Origin: Affinundibacterium flavidum
Lineage (GTDB): Bacteria; Pseudomonadota; Gammaproteobacteria; Burkholderiales; Burkholderiaceae_D
NCBI RefSeq assembly: GCF_014284175.1
Contig: NZ_JACOGA010000015.1
Location: forward strand, 71,102-135,101
Reading direction: 5' to 3'
Length of the DNA: 64,000 nt
Shown here: positions 32,301 to 33,702 of the stretch, in pieces
Layout: each line of letters begins with the position of its first letter
Numbering within the stretch: the first letter of the stretch is position 1
Translations under genes and position numbers: made by a program
Notes under the pieces: model-generated
The model's database searches: none
Seen by the model: only the letters and a program-made list of their open reading frames with translations
What the model was told of the DNA's origin: nothing

Positions 32301-33702
32301 TTCGCTGTCCCAAGGCATCATAACGGAACTCACTCACACGTCCTTGTGCACTGATACTAAAACGCAGTAATCCCGAATCGTCATAGTAAAAACGTGATAT
32401 TGCACGGTCGTCAGCTCCTAAATGTGCAACAGAGGCATATTGCACACCTTCGCCCGTTGGCGTATCTGGTACATCAGCATATTTTTGAATACTTTCGACT
32501 TGCCCTCTCGCGTTAAATTGCCGCTCAATCGTAAAGCCTGACGCATCGCGTACTAACACCTGATGACCGTGTTGATCATACTCTTGCAAAGTGACCTGCC
32601 CCAACGGATCCGTCAATTGCGTCAAATTTCCTTGCGGATCATACTCGTAGTAAGTACTCGCGATTCCATCTTGATTGACTTGATCAGATTGATGCAGCCG
32701 CCCTTCATCATCAAAATGTAAAATCTTTGTTTCGCCAGAATCAATTGACACCGTCGTCGTTCTCGCCTCAGCGTCGTAATCAAAGCGTATCGTTTCGTTT
32801 TCACCAGTGGTGATGGTCTCTAAACGAAATTCCCCCTCAAACTCCACATAGGTGAACGCCTGACTGACACCATTGCTTTGCTCGATACTCGCTACCCGCG
32901 TACTATCACCATCATACGAATAACTCGTCACATACGTTACACTATCGATAATCTGACCGTCAGCAGGAGTCAAATCCACCGTGACTGAACTCAGTCTATC
33001 TTGCGCATCGTATGCATAACGTACCGTCGTTTGCTCCTGCCAAGAACCATCTTCATTCTGAGTCTTGGTTCGAATGGCACTTTGATTGAAACTATCGTAA
33101 TCATAAAAAACTGCCTCTCCAGTATCACTAATGGCACTCTCGAGCAGGCCGTTTTCGGAATAAGTAAATTGAACTTGCGATCCACCAATACGATCCAGTG
33201 TAGAAAGTAAACGCCCAGTCGCAGCGTCATAGCGCTCCTCCAATTTTCCAGCGCGATCTTGCCAAACCAGATTCTCACCATCAATGCTGATGCCATTTTG
33301 AAAATCTTGCTCAACGACATCGATATAATTCTGCGTCTCATTTTGCCATTCGTAATTCCTTTGACCACCACGCTGATCCCATAAAATAAGGCTACTATCA
33401 GGGCGCCCTAACTCACCACTCAACTCAACACGCTTCGCATAAAAGCCCGTATTCCAGTTATCGCCGTTATCGTCGTTAAATCGTCCTTGACTGTTATACG
33501 TACGAAGCACGCCAAGATCTAAACCATGATCCTGCAAAAATTCATCTTGATTATCAATTAATAAACGTCCGTGAGAAGCATCGATGGCAATCTTTTGTCC
33601 ATTCGCCTGCGGCGTTGCGAGATCAATCTGACTATTCTTCCCCCTCAAACCCAAAGACGAAAAGTTCAGGACAGAGTTGCTTCCATTAACATTAGCTACC
33701 AT
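1..33702 (-). CDS. giant multidomain extracellular protein (3' end beyond window)
   Basis: A single open frame starts at the ATG at 33,702 and continues to the window edge, giving at least 11,234 residues with no stop. The frame is the same at the start, at both protease motifs and at position 1, so there is no net frameshift. Module order by approximate residue: YD/RHS repeats 150-890; PPC-like and SwmB-like Ig blocks 890-2570; 19 CARDB-like repeats 2570-5020; IPT/TIG-like 5170-5275; FN3-like 5880-5970; propeller-like 6000-6335; about nine putative-Ig repeats 6570-7655; dockerin-like pair 8275-8332; Pro/Thr-rich linker near 9535; metzincin motifs at 9999 and 10210; VCBS/cadherin-like repeats from 10455 on. 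There is no N-terminal signal peptide, which for a repeat protein of this sort suggests type I or another non-Sec export, but the C-terminal signal is not visible. The RBS is weak (GGA about 8 nt before ATG). Role inferred: surface-bound or secreted adhesin or protease. The function is unknown. Confidence 0.93.
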   Translation of the reverse strand, partial: MVANVNGSNSVLNFSSLGLRGKNSQIDLATPQANGQKIAIDASHGRLLIDNQDEFLQDHGLDLGVLRTYNSQGRFNDDNGDNWNTGFYAKRVELSGELGRPDSSLILWDQRGGQRNYEWQNETQNYIDVVEQDFQNGISIDGENLVWQDRAGKLEERYDAATGRLLSTLDRIGGSQVQFTYSENGLLESAISDTGEAVFYDYDSFNQSAIRTKTQNEDGSWQEQTTVRYAYDAQDRLSSVTVDLTPADGQIIDSVTYVTSYSYDGDSTRVASIEQSNGVSQAFTYVEFEGEFRLETITTGENETIRFDYDAEARTTTVSIDSGETKILHFDDEGRLHQSDQVNQDGIASTYYEYDPQGNLTQLTDPLGQVTLQEYDQHGHQVLVRDASGFTIERQFNARGQVESIQKYADVPDTPTGEGVQYASVAHLGADDRAISRFYYDDSGLLRFSISAQGRVSEFRYDALGQRISNLEYLNTYLDTHSLSGAESVVEIAAMLIGDGQDGSGSSGSTPTPHSIRHDVLRVDTSYDVHGQVSTVTRYAAVNDDAELSGALAGSNETRRVYDQSGRLLSQYDVASGHTAVYSYDGLGRLTGVNDSDVGVSTTVYDDIHQRTILTLTDSSLTVNQYDKDGRLLSSLAANAASAEKYFYDEAGHVRMLEAATGARTWYFYDQGGREIAEIDDVGYATEYFYDAANQVVHSRHYDTIVDVQTLVDESGQPVEWTFDEVRPLTDSWNQKTWYVYDEMGRQELMIDQDGMVTQYFYDMNTQVIRTTQYAQAANVVEWGTQVFYSDVSLQVSETDLSHFYYYDNDGLKTGHVDVNGQLTEYLYDGAGILREERVYASIIPVQRREQVYLSDLTLGLKRPLDTRTLFQYDLLGQKTGQTVVHGYPGVIAPAVSSSSLNAGAVAVGSPVNMQFGFNTQLNPDRISPNSVHVVNTLSGLEVTANAATYDSDSKQVRFEFPALVEGHYSLSLKNTDFVDTDGIPLNWGSDYTVEFNADSAVRQMPLMAEVRYSAGSNIFESNVTGVFHGDGDVDSFTIHLDAGQTITIELLPAEGAEGAFTGELALVGPDGTTVLATQHTDAVGQKTILQSVALNVSGTYRIDASSLLGAGSYSVRALLNAAVDQGVNHTQQTAQHIDAAFVHLGSTATLGSVEGRFDSNNSDSSDWYSFELTAGEPASFSLTHAIHPVSNDIRLELIGPNGFLQAVGRTDAANVDTYLTDYVPTVTGTYFAHVSGSTNGLYTLQVARGAALEITPKQAGTLQDITRTGQVIASGAPEAVAQDDGVPISSFPVNLVDAAGYRWDIANNGSIGDGSSDAFDGGLNSPSFIRSGNDLVSEDGRVVTLEGRISESGVRQTRKIFVPTGQSYARFLEIITNDSSRTVTYNVSIATNLGSDGSERFVLTSTGDAHVGVDDNWLITDDSNPGTSGGDPVVTHVIAGADGRLRPSSFTRSGDNIAYAYHLTLAPGETQIIMHFASQGGDQQTANARAVQLENLELDALEGMSAAELSAVANFDLSSHAVGGNDHYLVQANEGDQLQITTQTPGDGAGEPDNLLATKLFLIAPDGEVVAESVLQPDGRNGRIDYVIPIGMAGAYRVEVQSVDGTHGNYVLSVLGATGTASANFAVAHSSLPVGAKYGANSLPQSIRFTFSDSVLLSSISTDTLKVNGLPVTGFQIIDGQTIEFDISGLQMLDGTNAIELSGVADLRGNLIPTYTQQFEYDAVAPVVSSISIPTGSVLSMDARDLIIQFSEGLDTALINQSKLVLTDLTTGNQLSLSAFSYNATTNQLSAHIPQLPEGHYQITLLQSGFKDVCGNALNGGSDFVVHFAVDSATTLLPTPFLDKQPSGSLIFESTVTSSFYDIGDLDSFNVSLDVGQSVTLELIALDASVQAQLSLVAPDGSAILGSAEATSAGQPVLLQSLHVTQAGVYRIDARSVTGAGQYRIRVVLNAAVETTGNNTRETAQQLDASFISLGGDATRGAVRGTLNGVESDWYRFTLNAGQASTVALTHDLHPSNTGITLELFGPDNTLIAMGLGDASNLDQYIADFVPALTGTYYVRVSGTTAGAYSLLLNRGASFDRQPNNLPTNAQVINTDPSSAVATVQGALRQYAQQILAETENNGALATANDLSGSFTSIGGNDYQAIVRGQISLGSDGDWDFFKFHAAPGDRLRVRMDGISFADTYLHLYNNLGQRLAYNDDTFGVTAYIDFANFTYTGDYYIVADSYGGYTGTYSLNSIITTTSPLGLGGGNQYLINVNEGDSLVISTTTPGDGDGEPVNTLDTKLILIAPDGTEVAVNANGIDGKNGRIEYTVPVGKAGIYRVKVVSENNTQGSFVLSVAGATGSGTPPRVSRQSPAEAQIVAVPPSHIDLTFSEGLRLDTIQASDLILDNGAVATGLQILDGRTVRFFIDARDEELTYRYTLLSNVLQDLQGENNVSFSGSFTVDHGGPRVIGQTPTSSVNAPFSAIEFNFSEALNAASVSVADILELRGPDGADLRNQISRVTTTGNTVRVEFNAQMRYGDYQIVIGPDITDMVGNRMDQNANGVNGEVDDRYRAVITVRSPDLAVSAINASTVSRFGQTLDLSWNVTNIGTNAASGYRYDGIWLSRDGTLSGAVRLAYVQTNGAAIEPGAVSSGNVQVVLPVSVDWPTGDYYIVVRADEFGHVAESDETNNVLALDAIHLVRPDFDLQVRDLAVEPSSPQSGNSVTIRWTDVNEGTELVSGGYYDRVTVRNTLTNQVIVRTSVYVSADQLTAGSGQARSYNFVLPDGVTGTGSFVVDIQADYGNAFYETNPSGTAETNNIAQISFSSTLAPYPDLEIRNLQVLPADIESGDTITIRWDDLNSGSAPVRGAYYTRVSIRNTVTNESLMSTDIYIPSTEIAAGETRANSFTFDMPEGVRGAGNFQVQLSSDIYNQIFESNTDATAESNNAGQVVFSSVLATYPDLQVQNLVVEPASVFSGDHLTIRWNDLNNGNGSVKTGYYDRVYIRNLTSNEVLLDTVIYFNGAQIAAGETGARSAQFTLPDGLRGVGNLDIQVTSDYYNQIFESALDGTAETNNAAHISITSALAPYPDLLIQDLAIRQTSAQAGDTINLQWNDVNAGNAAINGAFYDLIVVRNRSTGEELNRSTVYYDPAVAGNGVIAAGQLRARSFSFKLPDGLRGVGDIEVSVTADRNTSGVGTIFEANLTGNAEANNQALTSIVSLSKPYADLVVGTVTVPTSVSAGNTIDVAWRVSNTGPVSTPASWVDRIVLTRDSIVGNADDIVLSSVTHNGVLISGASYDRTASVKIPTRLEGEYRIAIITDADSTLVEPDSRANNVKFSSAINVINTYTDLVPTLNVIPASAFANRNVHLEWSVTNTGNTISDVSNWVDEVFISTTPNLSGSLRSLGRVTHVGAVAEGASYNATADIQIPRDVVGTYYFVVKTDVFGNTYEPGHLENNAVVAANATVITPEPKPNLQIIGLSAPSNWAAGEYVQVSYSVKNSGNEVADSWLQERIRLVNTNNPAQVIDLAYPAVNQRLDMTGVVNRNVNIRVASIPSGSWRLEVAADAFNYVNELNETDNIASQTITVVSPDLAVQDLAVSGLLKGGETVGLSWSTRNIGTKNATNIKDTIYLSRDGSLSADDIKLGEVNHALVLAGGSIDAAVNVQLPVSTSGAYRLIVVTDQQGTVDENGLLANNIVSKDLVIEQDQFADLAVTSITNPAQIIADPALVRVSYTVTNQGTGRGRTLSWTDVVVYSEDEILGNADDIVMGKLTHNDGLDVGASYTTDVTYELRPGLNRHGHVFVKTNSEGKVWENNFNANNVMESNVALDVMTKPYADLMVDSVTTSGTPMSGRPLQVTWSIANRGIGITDTNTWTDNVWLSANPDGTGNRVELGSSTHLGQLAINGQYTSTLTVNIPDGLFGTYYVNVATVGPFEFTHTNNNVGRSIATPIQLSVSPDLVVGDITVPAIAQEGSVTTISWTVQNTGAGDAEGQWLDKVELVPVSGTGATITIGEFAYNHGLTSGKNYTRTEEIRLPSKIEGAYRIRVTTNSVLGNQNRVNEQVYEHGSARTNNVSLSGQQIVVNYTPRPDLRAGQISMVDTIKAGNSTGLRFTITNNGSIPTSGKWTDAVYLSLSGQLDANAVLLGRIESSSALAPEQSYTSLLDSFTIPLRYRGDAYIIVAADIDNRIDEYPNEVNNIAVKKITIEPVPFADLVASNVVAPDQASYGATIDVSYRVSNKGSAATKGESSSVTGWTDSVWLTTSKGKPSPSKGDIYLGQVTHTGMLAVGEDYLGQFNVKIPDNVISGNYNITVWTDTYGVIPQDSLAINVNSDDPTTIQSSDYKARAIKILGVTKPDLEVKSVSFNPNIVAGNDFSFSYTVQSVASSLSAKWTDRVWIADNADLKLAKVKWEIARYDQDRSLGNGETYTVSETVKLGPSVSGAFVIVETDAPSLVPQIAEFDETNNVKAVAAQVTNAASDLQVTSVQTLPDNDSGELTTISWTVTNNGADVWSGTKAWVDEVYISKDSTFIPGRAKYMGSLTHRNTAGLAAGQSYTASANLALPPGTEGQYYIYVLTDVGHAALDSDLPPSNVGRISYDNHIATELLTGEPYRNKEAYEAYQVSVFEGTNNLNNVGRGTLNIRYKEPDLQVTKIELSNPNPFSGQTITATWTVTNNGTRAVRTNGWFDGIYLSNDDAIDMADNPLVDRGSDAERLLRVRQTGLYDQQTGAPRYLAVGESYTNSATFTLPTSISGNFRLIVKADTDIYNDLSGYATPSSIKAGLATVDAQYGGGLVGEFKDEANNVASIALPITLATPPDLVVTQITIPQSVVAGQDFAMTYRVNNQGGDTPSDQSNWTDLIYISKDRNLDLKSDKYLGYVTHNGGLKAGSNYDVSLNFKAPVNLDGPYYVFVVSDPTRAQGSSNNGTVIEQDKDNNVVAAAQPLLIVTPPPADLQVLTVNVPTEAIVGDPVRIDYTITNNSTNTAYGSWTDSVYLSADNGWDLGDILLGKVEHNGDLVSGANYSGSLTAKLPPLKDGHWHIVVRPDIYNQVYEGPISFDANGLHLPQGKLNNLVAVGGTMHVTVPTLTVGNNVSITLSTGQSKLYKVSVAAGQTLRVLLDSSASDGANEVYIRYGDTPNGYNYDAAYLSAISPDQQAIIPSTKAGDYYVLVRARQSAANTPVTIRADLMPLAITNITPNTGGTGDDGHRWVTMDITGAQFQAGALVKLSRPGVFEIQPERWQVIDATHIRAIFNLQNVPHGLYDVQVINPDGKTVTETYRYLVDRMIDPDVTIGIGGSDQLAPGAANTYSVALQSLTNVDTPYVRFDVGVTNMGNASNVLDGLNLPFITFASNVGGQPEGVIYPDIANTQTYGTTPTDGTLRKDIPWASLDGQTNTTGFNLAPGYAFDIAGSGMAAASFSVQTYPGLKEWMEYDFPGLRNKLYEIRPEWKASGLLDNGIADLDKIAPGLARRFVSREPETHLSKIESVALPFRFNIFGNATPITREEFIAEQTAYALRLRDAILKDTSAPANLQILAADSAQWTQGWLAALEAAGMLRPVDQAPPIRLQAKVVSLNATLATGILLGKGGENYKTQASILDFFNRVQSWYGDTARYSGDPLAKTATIDYMENRPVDQGEDVEVPVPVAPNPADYNAHASNETHFVNFNVFAGNRAEQEYLRHIGLLDMDFKPIGPQAINLVQYLAQAAAKETAGAAVISIKGPQPVLNTQGVPYVPANVDLPYTLDFKNTSDHALGQVRIVTQLDADVDARTLRLNDIKLGDINIHIPADKAVFQGDFDFTRNKGFILRVSGGVDAESRTATWLLQAINPDTGEVLNDPIRGLLIPDDKGGNKIGFVSYTVQANPKALVGATIDTRARILFDDLPPIDSEKNSLNLDAKPPQTTLTVTSLPNNRANEVSLNVKWQSSDDASGVKYVTLYVAEDGGDFHIWQKQMTTANGQLVFTGTAGHTYEFLAAATDSAGNREATTIVNAVLPDDGGNAVNLGNNQTVQTSAEMPAAPQDRTYVSNPLFQTALQGTPGTIIATQAGDLQQVVSPMTVRAFADGFSGSQGDIGVLAMVQLPDGRVLASAGAGRNELFIYGKDGGHNTTPLASLDSPILDMAVDQLGQVWVMTGNELLLIDAQSGSNVAIISRHQGPSGNTLTHALAINPDNGLIYVSSGNGIEIYNPRETNAGKAWKHFSNTKVSDLAFGTDGRLWAVRWTDGQIDSSLPTVTTDIISFPMSGREIGRPQLEYRIAGNIDSISFGKTGSTLAGLLLASTSPMQRAVNTNAANATPHNTGVWMIELQSHRLLQIASGGTRGESILTTDDGRILVAQTSHIDEIATLKPPRILASTIPDGAMIPMPLNQVAINFDQDMWVGENGADPDDEHSVLNPLNYTLQATGANSNLTLHPVSVTWNAATRSAIVVLPELVAGAWSLQVSPQIQSSHQLGLDHGYISNFTTLLNFSSNLKLSFNNTRANHATGEVSYDITIQNVGSDDLRGPMTLLLDPGQYFGGAVAPSTLGSGAQAGLWMIDLSAALASQGGILRVGATVANQTITVRPAANMVSTDSVGQLVKFNMGHSVYAVPFVNQPPSLKIAGSNSTTTTASIDAAALASLLQRMHLSSQDALTALILQKDFSDVETDADLLAVMGLPSTLPEAELTALYAVINTLFTSQGTDTEPSIVFGSAAVGTPWTGTLEASDSDGTKFFWQIVKAPLGLTLTPSATVNPATIGYTNTATLQWTPSSRDLMNTEVVIRVQDSRGGVSLKTFVIPVNGGNIAPVVNTGSNITLTEGQSLALPINVSDANGDTLSISVRNLPAGASYNASTGMLNWTPSYDQAGDYRNVTVVVSDGKAVTTHSFDIRVQQGYAKPVLVIPAQQQLREGDSFNIQLGSSLPGAVHHAGEPASVYHQADGTVVTLTYSAPWTPAGASLNEDTGWFSWTPDYNQHGVFSIPVTVTATYVRNDGTEPITTEVTQNLQLNVLNKNGAPVFAPVEAWHITEGQPLQVSVFAYDPDNPDFEPKIRLTPQSPLSEGNGISPVRYHVAGLPAGAVFDEDTLEIRWTPGYAQAGTYNVVVTATDDGNGTGIPAFSQITLAIIVDEAYRSPVLANISNATIGVGGVLDIPVVAADPGGQAVTLSVLGLPSFATFIQTGTGANAQAQIHFAPGTYDRGDYTITVIAVNDGGGDPSKALATSTSFVLSATSLTQAPLVNVPARSVAVVGQELRIPIIATDADQDTLSYDAQGLPNGARIEQDPQYGHAWIVWTPTADQLGNHDVSLQVTDRGLPPQNTGVDLPANFVAQPNTVSKDVRIVVRASNIAPDVLGVQSSGMTQIANVPASVNTPATTVFAASEGVPMNVTIIVRDSDFDAIDWTVSGMPSGMLMERTNVSDGQSKLVLRWTPGFYAAQTKGANTIGTDPMGTYRIVLRASDGSSVALQNIELHINNVNQAPLVTPMPIQIVHEGETLGFVLHDVDPDSDAMSASLLRDANTPAGVYFDERTGMFEWTPDANVVNNLANNNGVFTFRFSVSDGQLSTISEVKVRVLDVNREPQIKVNNHALIVGQNFSIPIIRASSLNQAGNAIAVSDADGAAQTAALSVSFDHMPEGASYDPLSGDFHWIPGPGQMGDFVIYAHVSDGKNVVTESFTLRVVSDASGNQPSALVDLTPSTPVLPGQRVLATIRANSYGAINTVQAQSRTQNIDAMTGAVSWNAWTNVSLDASGRVYVTPEHAGLIELRVTATDIDGFVGTTVQTIRVRNPQDSTAPTLTWGGALQGSSSVTMPLTIAQLSSIQARISEAQLMGWKLEIAPAVSFGVGVQSNWMTVAHANTEAMAQNGLLDVGSIDPAMFANGSYQLRLSAWDVSGRTSEITSRLVIDSGNKALNQASATDALFQLGNHQFALNRNLDSGSQVATSANALGNWNLSLFDTQLTHDQIVQDGLGAFAPWNQGARVWLQVPAFLTVANTNANTALKNLSFTLTTSKEKMASGSSASSAPSILHPSFVANAASQGWTLVATTIDTQNGLTVESPALQAQGSRLYDQNTGLPWQPQAYTLTGPDGTRYQLDANGNIQRIDFADGQQWQISDAGVALVGSPATRVNFIRNDQGQVIQVNGPTSGSSSGSAGANNHGVAIAYRYDAQGRLILARTLGSTDAGTQIGYHQDGSLIADTITANLGAMVNWVSNGGVAQPSNTWSGDLIAGNAINLAYTIRDSELASSIKVAGATGKILLVVEIEGDDVQLQMTDASLLGQTRSGNRTTSIIAITEAGLKLLKLTGSGHAAVKVSMAGDLNHDGNVDGVDSAMFEQALRDNDAAAIRLADIDGNGVLNATDRQELYANFGVRTNFAPQLSSTATPDKLNTAVKTHTDLSGSVALNQFVKDTENDVVFWRVIGATHGTARLAADGVTVLFTPEVGYAGHATITVQADDGFAVGAPIEMGVNVSGAKLVALHLAALPNLQVGQTIALHATADFEDEAGVSLDGNAGYLQISTPEIASLGYVGPNAINVNTQDGVTTVHANAEGSAMIQVSHADGAGHTIQTVSAFNVNPASIEVIGDESDGEQLEPLVFAPNLYPTTLALVPGGSRQIKVLKDDGYAQAIYEAYPTGTRYVSSDESVATVSATGVITALRRGTVTISVIHLTTALDEDRSIIQQGLGQSDITLTVETAQLSEDQDTGATRGVAVTAAHGGVVSSSTGETVQIGAGALVENVNVSIKRIDTEQLISITGIDIPASNMLQAVGAFRLDIGSTDTRLPMQLAIPVQHNMAVDAGEEVWFLRKGNFPQPDGSTKLVWWLIDNGVIGADGIARTSSPPYNGPDESGEYVVLKRIKGIPFKDKFELMNGWSDMVNIGGLAFAYENEKMKTAITCDMIGIVASMSEQGTAVNYHLGQPQFANFTLPKVANGDTIIVDIGKIAPPVGIGDNRVVVPNITKAEFDDATAQLKFTISNPDPGQNIGKIVARAVFSDDTYEDVQTFGGEVQGVLNVQVPPKFAIGSVRWQLVRVIDNIKVKGNGSLKKGEPSEFYGNNVLVSPKPDIGAALTRRGVTFFRENKPFGNEVALVSMLGSNELDGTYQIGTKAQPLAFSGDLSRLYVGGKGQIYVIDTISRKLIDTITIDGGQSIVSLAAVGNLLIAGEGSTASSGKSNARLIAIDLTPKKENPFSVKPKFVVLKGSGVENSANGVAGMAVGPDGRTLVVAVPKDRASVALGNVSKRGDLFVFDLDSLNLKTGKIDTPFIVPSTSDNISGKFPQSISATSDPDQFLISNVLDYNKGLATLKLTRGEKGKITQAVMTPISMGQKRISVDRLDIQRADSAVLIEKDGVQYAIVADDNLNFNDPYYRAMFEAPMFLFTPMGPPIMVGGSVSAKKVAVGGKIGIVQDPFGKKGEPKYLGATLPLDGYGIRGLSLSEDGKVLLGQLYGKFGTDNPNISKDHQTHVWNVGALIDAALAMTDKDREIHHIKFTDQRDESIFNEQRIEVGSYAPAGTIFAHKGVGVTDTSGIENDKYILLSDDNVESSLPTNNTDPEIFLDDLQNASNTSSSSASSPTPTPTPAPVPASEPAPELKATNEFLTIKNSSKVSIFVKVVVAPNRFLQWVDDKGVSHSSDEKKENVIYEEKEILANSELKIKLTPDLGKDKILSKTLQQFYDAEMMIDDAKIQVFGVTKGVATTKPIAEKIVTYIADLTDDSRNKLLSFMDTVPGQTRELRVFNPKNYDLKIVDPKNRFRVGTSNKGITKLEYTPESPYKKGAGTDTAMLEIRRPLDDEGNKLRVEALEKYTLQGTGMAPRSVDVNLDEIWNSLEKYKVELMKWKANSKYALWDLDGVKATKNLQGGTNGEDGNPLDPKLGGLYQHFIDNFGTQKWDSKAKAEFQAGMEAGLNEIYKDFKNRNSFSWNWGAGSSSSFTKVKVEQFTFAQAKAKYKSDPNMKIQLRRDVAAAHATAGYVPSVVRKLIDNNYAPLKSFAPSQQRYVVQKYMHDYGPQKEVTFVTDAHLRQTAASTFRELGMEFGTTLAHETAHTLGLGDEYKQNTGSANFGPSFMRGVKPKGGNVASDYQIKMLSWSTGDALYDSKNATVELKNMDAYLKHLVAVLRAQFSPQQFPAGTTGPATQLVPNLEGGGSYAPISEESVELTFAAAKLFWLRAGISQEVLDGIRFSVAKLPEGVAAYSQDGKIFLSENGAGWGWFVDQTPQISEEFNSHESATSFTSNLGSDAFGKIDLLTVLAHELGHVIGLGHDVQSNDLMNEYLVPGTRRLPSQSDIEGIFVELQANTQSESFETLVQSGGVENHVLSQRQPARYVRVMSENQPGGLENWQAQGSITTDHGTIILGENDQADAHLTQSFAVHQGDRYLSFTVANNMQTNGVDEDGSEFGPDDAFEVALLNANTGLSVAGTNGLTHSDAILNIQSDGTENKSSSIRKVHNADGTDTYFVDLQQAVNESHGLVTGTPVTLSFDLMGFGAQGSRISLRDIKLVQDPVAFDDAVNTNEDVSTTINVLGNDLLGGGVDHTAAQLAIVNQPTHGSIVVNADGTISYTPAPHFYGADSFTYTTTVDGRLSNQATVTLNVHHVNHAPVVTGDSLAMTVTAGKGADIHPLDLSQASDIDGDVLHAVIDTPPEHGSVVVNADGSWTYTANVDYAGTDSVSFHVVDTNTDGSGVNASSAMVTLHFTVVPANTAPVANNVQLELLEDGSININFAKAGLFGSDAEGDALIATITAQPTHGSLINNADGTYTYVPAQNFHGDDSIRFVLNDGKLNSQEATISLHVEHVNHAATVSDSIVALDEDTSVNINWTNKVIDVDGDAISVRIVTQAAHGTVTVNADGTFTYTPGANYNGNDSFTYVVNDGAVDSALATVNLNVAAVNDAPVLGNQDFTLAEDTAVTILPFVTANDIDGDALTARIVTQPAHGMITINANGSFTYTPAANYNGVDSFSYVVNDGTVDSNEATVSLTVTAVNDAPTLSNQAVTLAEDSTITILPFVTAADIDGDVLTARVVTQPAHGTITINANGSFTYTPAANYNGTDSFSYVVNDGTVDSNEAAVSLTVTAVNDAPILSNQAVTLAEDSTITILPLVTAADIDGDALTARIVTQPAHGTITVNANGSFTYTPAANYNGTDSFSYVVNDGTVDSNEAAVSLTVTAVNDAPTLSDQAVTLAEDSTITILPFVTAADIDGDVLTARVITQPAHGTITINANGSFTYTPAANYNVVDSFSYVVNDGTVDSNEATVSLTVAAVNDAPTLSNQAVTLAED
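3030..3720 (-). other. two metzincin-type zinc protease motifs in the giant protein
   Basis: Within the giant gene, HETAHTLGLGD begins at residue 9999 (codon at 3,708) and HELGHVIGLGH begins at residue 10210 (codon at 3,075). Both fit the HExxHxxGxx(H/D) zinc-binding pattern with a catalytic Glu. The second is followed by DLMNEY, a plausible Met-turn, and is preceded by a GWGWFVD segment. I recall that segment next to this type of motif in other very large bacterial repeat proteins. The first uses Asp as the likely third ligand and is followed by EY. The two are 211 residues apart, enough for two separate catalytic domains. Activity is inferred from motifs only. Confidence 0.85.
5043..5120 (-). 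other. Pro/Thr/Ser-rich linker in the giant protein
   Basis: A low-complexity stretch of alternating Pro-Thr, Pro-Ala and Pro-Glu residues is preceded by a Ser run. It probably separates the propeller-like part from the protease part. A linker here is inference from composition alone. Confidence 0.8.
8710..8871 (-). other. dockerin type I-like calcium-binding pair in the giant protein
   Basis: Two EF-hand-like loops in tandem, DLNHDGNVDGVD and about 27 residues later DIDGNGVLNATD, are followed by a short helix ending in LYANFGV. The paired loop-helix pattern is that of dockerin type I. In this context it is more likely a calcium-stabilised structural unit than a cellulosome dockerin, since no cohesin is seen in the window. 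Confidence 0.8.
10740..13990 (-). repeat. putative-Ig (He_PIG/cadherin-like) repeat block in the giant protein
   Basis: About nine successive modules begin with N-x-(A/P)-P-x-(V/I) and contain LPAGASYDxxTGxxxWTP, followed by a GxYxVxVxVxDG strand. Module length is roughly 100-130 residues. The copies are diverged, unlike the distal VCBS units. Typical of extracellular stalks. Confidence 0.85.
18640..26010 (-). repeat. array of 19 CARDB-like repeats in the giant protein
   Basis: Nineteen modules of about 120-135 residues each start with (P/A/S)DL-x-V, then a WxVxNxG strand, W-x-(D)-x-(V/I)-(Y/W)-(L/I)-S, a glycine-rich turn with (T/N)HxGxL, and a YYxxVxTD strand ending in E-x-(N)NN. This is the pattern of CARDB (cell-adhesion-related bacterial) domains. 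Starts fall near 25.99, 25.64, 25.24, 24.86, 24.48, 24.08, 23.70, 23.32, 22.98, 22.62, 22.23, 21.87, 21.47, 21.10, 20.68, 20.31, 19.80, 19.29 and 18.88 kb. Copies 2-5 form a sub-family with a conserved GYYDRVxxRN motif. Confidence 0.88.
26010..31040 (-). repeat. two long PPC-like/Ig-like composite units in the giant protein
   Basis: A large unit occurs twice. It contains VVSSISIPTGS-type Ig strands, then DxDSFxxxLDAGQ-type segments resembling bacterial pre-peptidase C-terminal domains, then GPNGxL or GPDNTL with YxxDFVP and TGTYxxxVSG. One copy lies near 31.0-28.8 kb and the other near 28.8-26.6 kb. The shared stretch GDQLQITTQTPGDGAGEPDN (near 29.1 kb) has a clear counterpart near 26.9 kb. 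This suggests an old segmental duplication inside the gene. Confidence 0.7.
31040..33260 (-). repeat. RHS/YD repeats in the N-terminal part of the giant protein
   Basis: At least a dozen YD-type motifs are present, such as YDAQDRL, YDPQGNLTQLTDPLG, YDALGQR, YDEAGHV, YDQGGRE, YDEMGRQE and YDGAGILRE, spaced about 20-40 residues apart. In RHS and teneurin proteins these wind into a hollow beta-shell. No RHS core-terminating motif or C-terminal toxin follows directly, because the chain continues into Ig-like units. A stray YD-like motif also occurs near 9.33 kb. Confidence 0.9.

Noticed and set aside
1..33700. Dozens of plus-strand frames of 60-200 codons across the left half
   Set aside because: They are antisense shadows of the giant minus-strand gene; they lack RBSs and have repeat-driven, implausible compositions.
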